Below, one piece after another: positions 34,741-46,205 of a DNA stretch of 64,000 nucleotides. The translations under genes were made by a program, and so were the position numbers. How positions within the stretch are numbered: position 1 is the stretch's first letter; each line of letters opens with the position of its first letter. The notes under the pieces are model-generated. The model had not been told where the DNA came from. It made no database searches and saw only the letters and a list, made by a program, of their open reading frames with translations. The DNA is from Poecilobothrus nobilitatus (lineage: Eukaryota; Arthropoda; Insecta; Diptera; Dolichopodidae): positions 109,375,950 through 109,439,949 of the forward strand of contig OX352773.1 in assembly GCA_947095535.1 (NCBI GenBank), given 5' to 3'.

Positions 34741-35640
34741 AACTGATCGTACTTCAGATGTGAGACTGATCTTTGATAGTAGGTTAGATATAAAGAATCA
34801 CTACAACTTTGTAATAAATAAAATTAACTCAACTTTTGCATTCATTATGCTTTGTACAAAAAAGTTTTCTGCTCCCTACATCATGAAGCATCTTTTAAAT
34901 ATTTATGTAATCTCTATATACTTCAATATTCAAGGCAAGTATGGTCTCCGTATCGTTATGTAGACATTTCACGCATTAAATCACTCAAAAAATAAAATGT
35001 CTTCGTTCGCTTTATGCAACATTGCTTGCGTTATCGGATCGTCTTCCTCTATATTAAACTAGACTTCTTTAATTAATTTGAACTCCCTCTAGTCGCGCCC
35101 TCTAGTGGCTGATATCATATTCGGTCAGCAGGTTGCTTGCTCACGGCGATATCAACTCTCATGCTATTCGCGAACGAATGAGGTAGAGAGTAAATCCATC
35201 TTTTAAATATTTATGTAATCTCTATATACTTCAATATTCAAGGCAAGTATGGTCTCCGTATCGTATTGTAGACATTTCACGCATTAAATCACTCAAAAAA
35301 TAAAATGTCTTCGTTCGCTTTATGCAACATTGCTTGCGTTGTCGGATCGCCTTCCTCTATATTAAACTAGACTTCTTTAATTAATTTGAACTCCCTCTAG
35401 TCGCGCCCTCTAGTGGCTGATATCATATTCGGTCAGCAGGTTGCTTGCTCACGGCGATATCAACTCTCATGCTATTCGCGAACGAATGAGGTAGAGAGTA
35501 AATCCAAATAATTTGAGATCGGTCAAGCTCTTTAATGTGCCAAAGACTATAAAGATATAAGCGTATTTTGCGTATGTTGAGCGAGACTAACTCAAAGTCT
35601 AGGCTCCTTGATACACACAAATTAACACTGAGATATAATG
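34741..35640 (+). pseudogene. LINE RT C-terminal end (retro-10, plus fragment)
   Basis: C-terminal part of a jockey/CR1-group RT on plus. LIFDSRLDIKNHYNFVINKINSTFAFI is open from 34760 and leads into PYIMKHLLNIYVISIYF and then, after a frame change, YVDISRIKSLKK, MSSFALCNIACVI and VADIIFGQQVACSRRY. This is the KYLG-to-thumb-to-tail order of such enzymes. A 308-bp stretch is duplicated in tandem within it. No start or RT core is present, so it is a 5'-truncated or rearranged fragment. The opposite-strand fragment at 36500-37400 may be the front part of a related copy. Confidence 0.75.
34889..35504 (+). repeat. 308-bp tandem duplication, two copies
   Basis: 34889-35196 and 35197-35504 are nearly identical. 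They start at CATCTTTTAAATATTTATG and end at GTAGAGAGTAAATC. Differences are few, for example GTTATGTAG versus GTATTGTAG. Also double in copy 2 (43387-44002), single in copy 3 (from about 54270). Confidence 0.93.
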
Positions 35641-36495
35641 ATTATAATAATAATATTTTTATTCAAAATTCAACGCTTAAATCTATAACAAACCGAAATT
35701 AATATCATAATAAAAAAGTATACTGACAATAACACAAAGGTTGTCTGTCAGGTTGACAAAATTTATAATATATGTAATAAAAAGGAAATATACCAATTAA
35801 AAAATTCGTTTACCGATATAATTTCCAAAGTTCAATTACTAATTAATTTAGAATTAAATATTTATTTATTTATATCTTCAACCAACAACTTCATTATTTA
35901 GTTAATTATTTTTTTTTTTGTGTATATTAACTAAATTTTTTTAATAAAAGATTCTAATTCTATATTTATTTTCATTCCTACTTCATTATTTATTTTTACA
36001 TTAACTAAATTCATTTATGTTTTCAATTTTTGCGTCCTTAAATAATTAAAATTTATGTTTTATATTGTCTCGATTAGGACTTTAGTTTTTAGATCAATAA
36101 AACTCTATTTATCTATTTGCCAACGTTTCGTTTATTTTTTAAACTTCTTCAAGACTTAAAACAATTATAACTTCGAAAAAGAAAACATTTAATAATATTT
36201 TTGGTATATTAAAAACATCGAATTAAACAATATAATTATATAAAAAAAATTTCATAATATTACAAAAACATAACTTATTAATTTTAGCAATGAAGCGCCA
36301 ACAATTATACATTCTTTTTAAATTGCAATAAACTATTGGAAAAAACAACAACAACATATCATTTATGATTTAATGCAGAAAGAAATGTCATTAAAAACAA
36401 AAACATATTAAATATACAAAGAGACCATAAAATTAAAAAACAAAAAAATTAAAACAAGTGTAGATAAGTGTAGATAATTTATTTACCAAAGCACT
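35641..36495. other. AT-rich DNA, no gene; two Fam-A target sites in copy 2
   Basis: No supported gene. It contains the empty counterparts of the A3 insertion (GTAATAAAAAGG near 35775) and the A4 insertion (GTATATTAAAAACATCG near 36206). Confidence 0.6.
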
Positions 36496-36499
36496 TCTG

Positions 36500-37400
36500 T
36501 TAATGGTGTCAAAAGCTAGTTAATATGAAATATACGAAAAAGCAATACAACTTAATCTTCCTTTTCAATTGAAGATGAACTAAGCTTGTCGGATTAAATA
36601 TATTATCGACAGTGAAATAATTTTTACGAAACCCAGCTTTGTATTCCTTTAGTATACTGCTTTGTTCAGACGACGCATTAATTCGATTAAGTAAAATGCT
36701 GTTAAACAGTTTGTTTAATGTATCCATTAATGACAGTTGCTTATGTGAGTTGCTTATGCGCATGAGTTCCTCTTTTTTTTGCAGAGTTTCTTATATCTGC
36801 GTACGCTCTCAATGTAATTTATTCGAAATATAGTAATATTATTGTTGCGGTTTAATTTTAACAATTCAAACATTTTATATCTTGCATAGAAACTTTGCGA
36901 GTCGAACCAATCGTTTTTACGGTCAAATTTTTTGTGGTTAAATTGTTGGTCTGCTGCTACTATTATTTTCTGCTTCAAAGTATTTATTTTTTCGTCGATA
37001 TTTTCTATAACTTTTTACTTCTTATTCCATTATATTTGCTAGTTCCTTTATTTTATCTTGGTATGTGTTTAGTTTTGCTACAACCCACTTTTTAAGTTAA
37101 ACGGCATGTGATCAGAATACGTCTTTTTTAGTACAGAAGATTCAGTTATTAAATTCAAAAAAATCACTTAACTGACACAATAGTCTATAATGAATTGCCA
37201 TATCTCTCAATAAAAGTAAGATCGCCTGCTAAATCTGCAAAGGTTCTGCCATTCAAAAGTATACCCCCAACATAATCCAGTAGTTCTTGTAATTTTCTAC
37301 CATTTGTATCCAGAATTAAATCTTTCAAGTTACGAGCAGATGAAATGTTCTGATTGTCACCTAAGATATTTTCTTCTATATGTTGATCTGCACTTGTGCG
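36500..37400 (-). pseudogene. LINE endonuclease C-terminus to RT start (retro-10, minus fragment)
   Basis: Minus-strand LINE. From about 37400: endonuclease end (ARNLKDLILDTNGRKLQELLDY, LLNGRTFADLAGDLTFIERYGNS, then LITCRLT in place of the usual DH-box region). Linker 36978-36754: DRKNDWFDSQSFYARYKMFELLKLNRNN, RINYIESVRRYKKLCKKK. RT start 36763-36509: ISLMDTLNKLFNSILLNRI-like, EYKAGFRKNYFTVDNIF, YCFFVYFILTSF in place of motif A, whose Asp is gone. Frame breaks are present near 37150-37000. Near-identical copies at 48842-49735 and 55575-56475 carry the same lesions. Confidence 0.8.
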
Positions 37401-37404
37401 TCCA

Positions 37405-37439
37405 TTTTATTTTTTTATTTATTTATTTATTTATTTATG
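37405..37439 (+). repeat. (TTTA)n tract and junction of tandem copies 1 and 2
   Basis: CCATTTTATTTTTTTATTTA leads into (TTTA)n and then straight into the array motif ATTTATGTCTCTGAAATTT. The shared ATTTATG (37433-37439) occurs both in the TTTA tract and in array monomers, so it reads as microhomology at the breakpoint. The same junction occurs at 49768-49774. Confidence 0.85.
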
Positions 37440-39350
37440 TCTCTGAAATTTACGAGGATTTAGTCCATGGGTTTGGATTTTGGAAGCTCCGAACGAGCAC
37501 CAGAACAAATGAGATTATCTCCAAAATCAACAAAGATAGAACCTTTAAATTTTGTACAATCATGTTCCTTCCCGTTCGATTTATGTCTCTGAAATTTAAG
37601 AGGATTTGGTCCATGGGTTTGGATTTTGGAAGCTTCCGAACGAGCATCAGAGCAAATGAGATTATCTCCAACACCAACTAAGATATAACCTTTAAAGTTG
37701 GCAAAATAGTGTTCTTTCATATTTGATTTAGGTCTCCGAAATTTGAGAGGATTTGGTGTATGGGTTCGGATTTTGGAAGATTCCGAACGAGCCCCGGAGC
37801 AAACGAGATTATCTCCAAAATCAACAAAGATACAACCTTTAAATTTTTTACAATGATGTTCCTTCCCATTTGATTTATATCTTTGAAATTTAAGAGGATA
37901 TGGTCAATGGGTTTGGATTTTGGAAGCTTCCGAACGAGCCCCAGAGCAAACGAGATTATCTCCAAAATCAAAAAAGATAGAATCTTTAAATTTTGTACAA
38001 TGATGATCCTTCCCGTTCGATTTATGTCTCTGAAATTTAAGAGGATTTGGACAGTGGGTTTGAATTTTGGAAGCTTCTGAATGAGCACCAGAGCAAATGA
38101 GATTATCTCCAAAACCAACTAAGATATAACCTTTAAATTTGGCAGAGTGGTGTTCTTTCATGTTTTATTTAAGTCTCTGAAATTTGAGAGGATTTGGTTC
38201 ATGGGTTCTTATTTGGCAGCATCCGAACGAGCCTCAGAGCAAACGAGTATTTCTCCACAACCAACAAAGCTAGAACCTTTATTTTTAGTACAAGAGCGTG
38301 CCGTTATGTTTCCTTTTCTATAAAATTGGAAACTGATATTTGAAAGAATTTGATCCATGGATTCGTTTTTTGGAAGCTTCCGAACGAGCCCTAGAGCAAA
38401 CGAGATTATCTCCAAAACCAACAAAGATAGAATTTTTAAATTTGTTACAATGATGTTCCTTCCCGTTTGATTTATGTATCTGAAATTTAAGAGGATATGG
38501 TCCATGGGTTTGGATTTTGTTAGCCCCCGAACGATCCCCAGAGCAACTGAGATTATCTCCAAAACAACAAAGATATAATCTTTAATTTTGGCAGAATGGT
38601 GTTCTTTCATGTTTGATTTAGGTCTCTGAAATTTGAGAGGATTTGGTCCGTGGGTTCGGATTTTGGAAGCTTCCGAACGAACCTCAGAGCAAATGATATT
38701 ATCTCCAAATGCAACAAAGATATATCCTTTAAATTAGGCAGAATGGTGTTCCTTGATGTTTGATTTATGTTTCTGAAATTTGTGAGAATTTGGTCCATGG
38801 GTTCAAATCTTGGAAGCTTCCGGACGAGCCCCAGAGCAAACAAGTATATCTCCACAACCAACAAAGACAGTACTTTTATTTTTAAAAATTGGAAACCGAC
38901 ATTTGAAAGAATTTGAACCATGGGTTTGTATTTTGGAAACTTCCGGACGAGCACAAGAGCAACGAGCATATCTCCAAAACCAACAAAAGTAGAACCTTTA
39001 AATTTAGTACAATGGTGTTCTGGCATGTTTTCATTATGTTCCTGAGATGGATTCAATGAATTGGAGTGGCATTTCGGGTACCTGACACACATCTCCCAAG
39101 GACTAACAATCTTCGAAATTAATAAAGATAGAAACTTAAAATTTTTTACAAAGGTGTCAAGCATATCCCAAGAGGATGCCTCTTTTACGTTCCTGAAATT
39201 CGAATTGAATAACACAGAAAAGGGAAGAAGTTCAAGCAGCTGCCAAAAAAACTTATGGATTTTTAATTTAATTCGAATTATTCAGGTGTAGGGTATGAAC
39301 AAGTCGGTTACATCGACTTACTCTTACATTTACTCTTTTTATTATTAACA
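37440..39350 (+). mobile_element. Fam-C element C2 without its 5' end; 11-monomer array
   Basis: Monomer landmarks at 37467, 37613, 37760, 37907, 38054, 38201, 38357, 38504, 38650, 38797 and 38920. The monomer at 38357 is the one lost from copy 1. The 3' subterminal repeat and the AAGTCG hairpin are kept at about 39285-39319. Confidence 0.9.
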
Positions 39351-40490
39351 TCAGTGGTGAATCAAGAAATTTCTATTAAAATATATAAATACATAATGAT
39401 ATGTAAAAAAATTATTATACAATATCACGGTTTTGATAATTTGTTTAAGGCGAGTTTGGGGGTCAACCTCACGTTTTTGAAAGTTGTGTTGTTGAAATAT
39501 TTACGTAAACATATAATATAGGAAGGACTTTAGAGTTGGTAATAAAATCAGAGTTATACGATTTTTCAAAAATACATATATACATATATCTATTAAATAT
39601 ATATGAGATTGTGAATTACGAGGTCTTTTTTAAATTGGATTCAAAAAGGGTTTTCCCTATTCGAGAGTATTTATATACATATTTTAGCGGGGCTTTGGAG
39701 GTGGCAGCCCCCACTATTTATAAATATAAATTAAAAAATCCCGAATGTATTTATTTTTTTTAAGTATTTTTTAGGAACATTACGAATTTTTTTTGCAAAA
39801 TTTAAGTTCGGTATTTTTGGTTTTCAGTATTTTGTTTTCGGGATTTTGGAAGATTCAGGATTTTTTTTAGAGAATGAAAATTCGGAATTTTTTCTTTTCG
39901 GGATTTGTTTTTTCGGATTTTTTTTTTTCAGTAAAATGTCATAGACCTTTTTATTTCAAATTTTTTTTGAAAATATGCTAAAAACTGACTTTGTAAAATT
40001 TCTAAAAAAAAATCGTTTATTTGCTCCTTTACGAAAAGCACTAACATTCTATATGTTATGATTAATGGATAATAATGTTATACCGTTAAAAAATGGTTCA
40101 AAATTTAAATATAAGTTATTTTTATTTTATGTTTTTTTTGTTTCCTACCACTTACAATGTGGTAAGAAAATAAATCAAATTTTCCTTTTGTAGTTGCGGT
40201 ACAAGTATTAAATTAATATTATATTATTTTATTTTATATAAAAGCAATAGGGGTCTTCACGTAAAATTTTATATAAAAACAATAAGGGTCTTCACGTTCA
40301 CTGTAGGAAAATAAAATAGAAAAATCTTATTTTATGTGAACGATCCAATGTAAAATATGAATAGTAAAATAAAAAATTACAGACGTCAAAAAAGTTTAGT
40401 GGTACCTTTCTAAAAATGTTGATTATTTTTAAAAAATCTATTTTTAAAAAATGTTAGTTGGTATCTATCTGTCATATTATATTATTATCT
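39351..40490. other. AT-rich DNA of copy 2, no gene
   Basis: Counterpart of 32279-33560, with the (TA)n repeat part shortened at about 39681 and one short added repeat (AAAAAATGTTAGTTGGTA near 40447) that is shared with copy 3 but not copy 1. Confidence 0.75.
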
Positions 40491-40826
40491 GAAAGATAGA
40501 ACCTTTATATTTGGTACAAGGATATTCTGTTATTCGTTTTCCTTAAAATTTAAAACTGACAGTTGAGATAATTTAGACCATGTGTTCGGATTTTGGAAGC
40601 TTCCGCATTAGCCAAAAACTAACAGAGCATACCTCCAAAACCAAAAAGATAGCACCTTTAAAATTTGTACAAGACTGTTAGGGTTAAAAAGCATTTCTTT
40701 GAAATTAATAAAGGTAGAAACTTGAAATTTTGTACAAGGGTGCTAAAGCATGCCTCTTTTACGTTCCTGAAATTTGAGTTGAATAAGGAAGAAAAGGGAA
40801 GCGGTTCTAGTAGCTGCCAAAAAACT
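40491..40826 (+). mobile_element. Fam-C relic, copy 2
   Basis: Counterpart of 33561-33895. Confidence 0.8.
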
Positions 40827-41007
40827 TTGTTTTTATATTTATATAATATTATTCAGTTCATTAATAATATTATCTAAATATAAAAACATTTACTTGTTTT
40901 TATATTTATATAATATTATTAATGAACTGAATAATATTTTTTTAATTTATTTTTAACATTATGTTAAATTTGTAAACTGTCTCTTTATACTTTTATTCTA
41001 GTTTTTT

Positions 41008-42581
41008 ATACCCGTACGATAGGATCGGGTATAATAAAATTACTCCTCCGTTTGTAACACCTCGAAATAAGCGAGCTAGATATACCTTCAAAGGTATGGA
41101 TCGGATCAGAAAAAAATTCTAAGACTTTTGAGCCATATCCGTCCGTCCGTCCGTCCGTCAGCACGCTAACTCAAAAACTAAGAAAGCTAGAATCTTGAAA
41201 TTTACACAAAATATTCTGGAAGTAATTTGTAGGTTCCCTATTTGTTTTGGTTGAGTTTGGACCAAGCCTTAGGGTGGCTCTCGAACACCTAACTTTTAGA
41301 TCCCGACATTTTTTTGCAATAGAGCTATGAAATTTTAACTACTGATAGATCTCACAAAAATATTAATTTTATTTTTTATAACTTTTTTTTGTAGCCTAAC
41401 CCGTTACCTAGCTACAGCTCCCCAAAGGTTCAAAAAAGCTCTATATTTAAATTGTTATAGCACAAGTTGTATAAGGTATATCTTCATTTTGAAAACGCCA
41501 AACGATTACTACTTTCATTAGCTTTAAAAGTATATATACAATAAATATATATTTTTGGCATACGGTATCTTAATTTACCGTTATGCGAAACTCAAATTTT
41601 GCAAAATCCTTGAACCCTTCTATCTTCTAAACGGTTTAAGTTGGAAACTTGAAATTTTGACAGATGTTAGATCTTTGAAAATAAGTATGAGTCATTTCAA
41701 AAACTTTTTTTGTATCGGCCCCCGTTTAAGAGCTGTAAGGGGTCAAAAACTGAAAATTTCCTATTTTTAAACACCTGTAACTTGAACACCTGTTAAAATT
41801 TTTTTAAAGTAATACACAAAAATTAAAGCTTCAACATTATATTCTTATTTCTGTTAACAACTTTTTTTAATAATATAGGGTTACTTTATAATTGACGAAA
41901 GTGTTACTTGATTTTTTCAAATTTTCTAACAAATTTCTTTAACTAATTTTTTGCATTTTGTTTTACTCGATAATTTGAAATTGTTGAGGATATAATGCGT
42001 AGTACATAAAAATGCAAATAAATAAACAACATAACGGTTGCTTGAAGAATTTTTATTTATATGATGTTGATATATATACATACTTATATAATATCATGTT
42101 TATTTAGATATCGTATATGTCACTAATGAATGAATGATAAGAGTATAGATGTATATTTTATAGCACAGTATTTACATACATATATGTATTTTATTGTACT
42201 TATAAGAAATTATTCTGTCAATGGAATATTTAAATATAATAAATTATAATATTTAAAATTATATTTACTATTTTGTACTAAGTAAATTTAATATACATTT
42301 ACCGCTTAGTATTAAATGGTACTATAGAATATTTGAAAAAGTTTTGGATTGATAATCGTTATGTGAAAGGTTAGAATTTGCTTTTGAAGAATGTACATAT
42401 AAACATATAGTTTGAATATATGTACAACCCATAGTTCTAGAAATTATAAAATTCACCCAAATTATTTTAAAATACTAAAATATTAAAAAAATAATATTGT
42501 GAGCAGAGTGACAGGCTGTGAACATACTAACGGTTCGTACGGGTATCTAAGAGTTGACAAAGGCAACTGTATTCTTCCTCG
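41008..42581 (+). mobile_element. Fam-A element A2, complete
   Basis: Complete Fam-A in plus orientation. The 5' end ATACCCGTACG (41008-41018) is the exact inverse of 42536-42546. The 5' tip itself can fold (TATACCCG with CGGGTATA). A GTCC run is at 41141-41159. A 3' hairpin, AGTTG / CAACT with a 7-nt loop, is at 42552-42568, 13 nt before the end. It sits in a T-run of copy 2. Copies 1 and 3 have the empty site, and no clear target duplication is seen. The longest frame (41555-41770) has no recognisable domain and recurs only because the copies are similar. Confidence 0.93.
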
Positions 42582-43244
42582 TTTTAAAATAATAATAAAC
42601 GGATTAAATGAAGTTTTTAACATTTTTAATTTCACATAGTAAAATTTTACTGGTAACATTCTCCAAACACAATTATTACACAAAAAAAAACAAAAAAAAG
42701 GAAATTAAATTAATTTCATATTTGTAAATTTAATTGTAATATTATATTATTGCAAGATATAAAAACAAACTATAGAAGATGAATATTTTGCCCATGAAAC
42801 ATGAAAATGAAAATAAAATAAACATGAAAATATAACTATAATCTTGAGAAAAAGAAACAAATTTAATTTAATTTTTATGCAATGGGTATAGCTCTTCGAA
42901 TCATGAATGTATGAAAAAGAGCACTGTAAAAATAGTTTACTGCTACCTGTAAACAAAGGAACTAAAATAATAACAAATAAATCTCACTTTATACAAAAAT
43001 TATTTTGGTCTACGCTACATAAAAAGTGAAAAAAAATTGACCAATGAAATTTATAATATATATAAATATAGTTATAGCTAGTCTACTGCCTTATGTTCAT
43101 AAAAGAACATTTAAAAAATTTAATTCACAGTTTTCATATAGCTTGTACTCAATAATATTTAAAATTTCAATAATAATATCACGTAAGTCTACATTTAATT
43201 GAAAATATTTATTTAAATTACGATCAACATATTAAAAGAACTGA
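42582..43244. other. AT-rich DNA of copy 2, no gene
   Basis: Counterpart of 34080-34740. Confidence 0.7.
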
Positions 43245-44100
43245 TCGTACTTCAGATGTGAGACTGATCTTTGATAGTAGGTTAGATATAAAGAATCACT
43301 ACAACTTTGTAATAAATAAAATTAACTCAACTTTTGCATTCATTATGCTTTGTACAAAAAAGTTTTCTGGTCCCTACATCATGAAGCATCTTTTAAATAT
43401 TTATGTAATCTCTATATACTTCAATATTCAAGGCAAGTATGGTCTCCGTATCGTTATGTAGACATTTCACGCATTAAATCACTCAAAAAATAAAATGTCT
43501 TCGTTCGCTTTATGCAACATTGCTTGCGTTATCGGATCGCCTTCCTCTATATTAAACTAGACTTCTTTAATTAATTTGAACTCCCTCTAGTCGCGCCCTC
43601 TAGTGGCTGATATCATATTCGGTCAGCAGGTTGCTTGCTCACGGCGATATCAACTCTCATGCTATTCGCGAACGAATGAGGTAGAGAGTAAATCCATCTT
43701 TTAAATATTTATGTAATCTCTATATACTTCAATATTCAAGGCAAGTATGGTCTCCGTATCGTATTGTAGACATTTCACGCATTAAATCACTCAAAAAATA
43801 AAATGTCTTCGTTCGCTTTATGCAACATTGCTTGCGTTGTCGGATCGCCTTCCTCTATATTAAACTAGACTTCTTTAATTAATTTGAACTCCCTCTAGTC
43901 GCGCCCTCTAGTGGCTGATATCATATTCGGTCAGCAGGTTGCTTGCTCACGGCGATATCAACTCTCATGCTATTCGCGAACGAATGAGGTAGAGAGTAAA
44001 TCCAAATAATTTGAGATCGGTCAAGCTCTTTAATGTGCCAAAGACTATAAAGACTACGGCGAATATAAGCGTATTTTGCGTATGTTGAGCGAGACTATAA
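43245..44100 (+). pseudogene. LINE RT C-terminal end, copy 2
   Basis: Same fragment and same lesions as 34741-35640, with the 308-bp duplication at 43387-44002. It lacks the ACTCAAAGTCTAGGCTCCTTG stretch found in copies 1 and 3, a small deletion after GAGCGAGACT near 44096. Confidence 0.75.
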
Positions 44101-44233
44101 TAATAATATTTTTATTCAAAATTCAACGCTTAAATCTATAACAAACCGAAATTAATATCATAATAAAAAAGTATACTGACAATAACACAAAGGTTGTCTG
44201 TCAGGTTGACAAAATTTATAATATATGTAATAA

Positions 44234-45771
44234 CGAGGAAGAATACAGTTGCCTTTGTCAACTCTTAGATACCCGTACGAACCGTTAGTATGTTCACAGC
44301 CTGTCCCTCTGCTCACAATATTATTTTTTTAATATTTTAGTATTTTAAAATAATTTGGGTGAATTTTATAATTTCTAGAATTATGAGTTATACATATATT
44401 CAAAAGCAGATTTTAACCTTCCACATAACGATTATCAATCCAAAACTTTTTCAAATATTCTATAGTAACATTTAATACTAAGCGGTAAATGTATATTAAA
44501 TTTACTTAGTACAAAATATTAAATATAATTTTAAATATTATATTATATTATATTTAAATATTCCATTGACAGAATAATTTCTTATAAGTACAATAAAATA
44601 CATATATGTATGTAAATACGGCGCTATATAATATACATCTATACTCTTATAATTCATTCACTAGTGACATATACGATATCTAAATAAACATGATATTATA
44701 TAAGTATGTATATATATCAATATCATATAAATAAAAATTCTTCAAGCAACCGTTATGTTTTTTATTTATTTACATTTTTATGTACTACGCATTATATCCT
44801 CAACAATTTCAAATTATCGAGTAAAACAAAATGGAAAAAATTCGTTAAAGAAATTTGTTAGAAAATTTGAAAAATCAAGTAACACTTTCGTCAATTATAA
44901 AGTAACCCTATATTATTAAAAAAAGTTGTTAACAGAAATAAGAGTATAATGTTGAAGCTTTAATTTTTGTGTATTACTTCAAAAAAATTTTAACAGGTGT
45001 TCAAGTTACAGGTGTTTAAAAATAGAAAATTTTCAGTTTTTGGCCCCTTACAGCTGCTAAACGGGGGGTGATACAAAAAAAGTTTCTGAAATGACTCATA
45101 CTAATTTTCAAAGATCTAACTTCTGTCAAAATTTCAAGTTTTCAACTTAAACCGTTTAGAAGATAGAAGGGTTGAAGGATTTTGCAAAATTTGAGTTTTA
45201 CATAACGGTAAATTAAGACACCGTATGCCACAAATGTATGTTTATTGTATATATACTTTTAAAGCTAATAAAAGTAGTAATCGTTTGGCGTTTTCAAAAT
45301 GAAGATATACCTTATACAACTTGTGCTATAACAATTTAAATATAGAGCTTTTTTGAACCTTTGGGAAGCTGTAGCTCCGTAACGGGTGGAGCTACAAAAA
45401 AAAGTTATTAAAAATAAAATTAATATTTTTGTGAGATCTATCAGAAGTTAAAATTTCATAGCTCTATTGCAAAAAAAATGTGGGGATCTAAAAGTTAGGT
45501 GTTCGAGAGCTACTCTAAGACTTGGTCCAAACTCAACCAAAAAAAATATAGAACCTACAAATTACTCCCAAAATAATTTGTGTGAATTTCAAGATTCTAG
45601 CTTTCTTAGTTTTTGAGTTAGCGTGCTGACGGACGGACGGACATGGCTCAAAAGTCTTAGAATTTTTTTCTGATCCGATCCATACCTTTGAAGGTATACC
45701 TAGCTCGCTTATTTCGAGGTGTTACAAACGGAGGAGTAATTTTATTATACCCGATCCTATCGTACGGGTAT
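44234..45771 (-). mobile_element. Fam-A element A3, complete
   Basis: Fam-A in minus orientation: 3' hairpin end at 44234, 5' end (reverse of ATACCCGTACG) at 45771. Inserted in the AAAAA of a GTAATAAAAAGG site that is empty at 35775 and at about 54860. It has lost part of the interior near 44395 and has a shortened GTCC run (about 45628-45642). With A2 it forms an inverted pair 1.65 kb apart. Confidence 0.92.
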
Positions 45772-46205
45772 AAAAAGGAAATATACCAATTAAAAAATTC
45801 GTATACCGATATAATTTCCAAAGTTCAATTACTAATTAATTTAGACTTAAATATTTATTTATTTATATCTTCAACCAACAACTTCATTATTTAGTTAATT
45901 ATTTTTTTTTTTGTGTATATTAACTAAATTTTTTTAATAAAAGATTCTAATTCTATATTTATTTTCATTCCTACTTCATTATTTATTTTTACATTAACTA
46001 AATTCATTTATGTTTTCAATTTTTGGGTCCTTAAATAATTAAAATTTATGTTTTATATTGTCTCGATTAGCACTTTAGTTTTTAGATCAATAAAACTCTA
46101 TTTATCTATTTGCCAACGTTTCGTTTATTTTTTAAACTTCTTCAAGGCTTAAAACAATTATAACTTCGAAAAAGAAAACATTTAATAATATTGTTGGTAT
46201 ATTAA
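45772..46205. other. AT-rich DNA of copy 2, no gene
   Basis: Counterpart of about 35780-36207. Confidence 0.7.

Larger units (their letters stand above)
30389..37439 (+). repeat. Large tandem unit, copy 1 (~7.0 kb)
   Basis: First of three head-to-tail copies. Order: Fam-C with its 147-bp array, AT-rich DNA with (TA)n repeats, Fam-C relic, AT hairpin, LINE 3' end on plus with a 308-bp duplication, AT-rich DNA, LINE endonuclease to RT on minus, (TTTA)n. Copy 1 alone keeps the 5' end of Fam-C. It lacks one array monomer present in copy 2, between 31299 and 31445. It contains no Fam-A insertion. Confidence 0.93.

Noticed and set aside
35423..35620. 65-codon minus frame MCVSRSLDFEL in the tandem unit
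   Set aside because: It is opposite to the clear RT C-terminal reading on plus and is disrupted in copy 2.
30570..39000. Regularly spaced repeats as a CRISPR array
   Set aside because: The monomers are contiguous with no unique spacers, there are no cas genes, and all context is eukaryotic.
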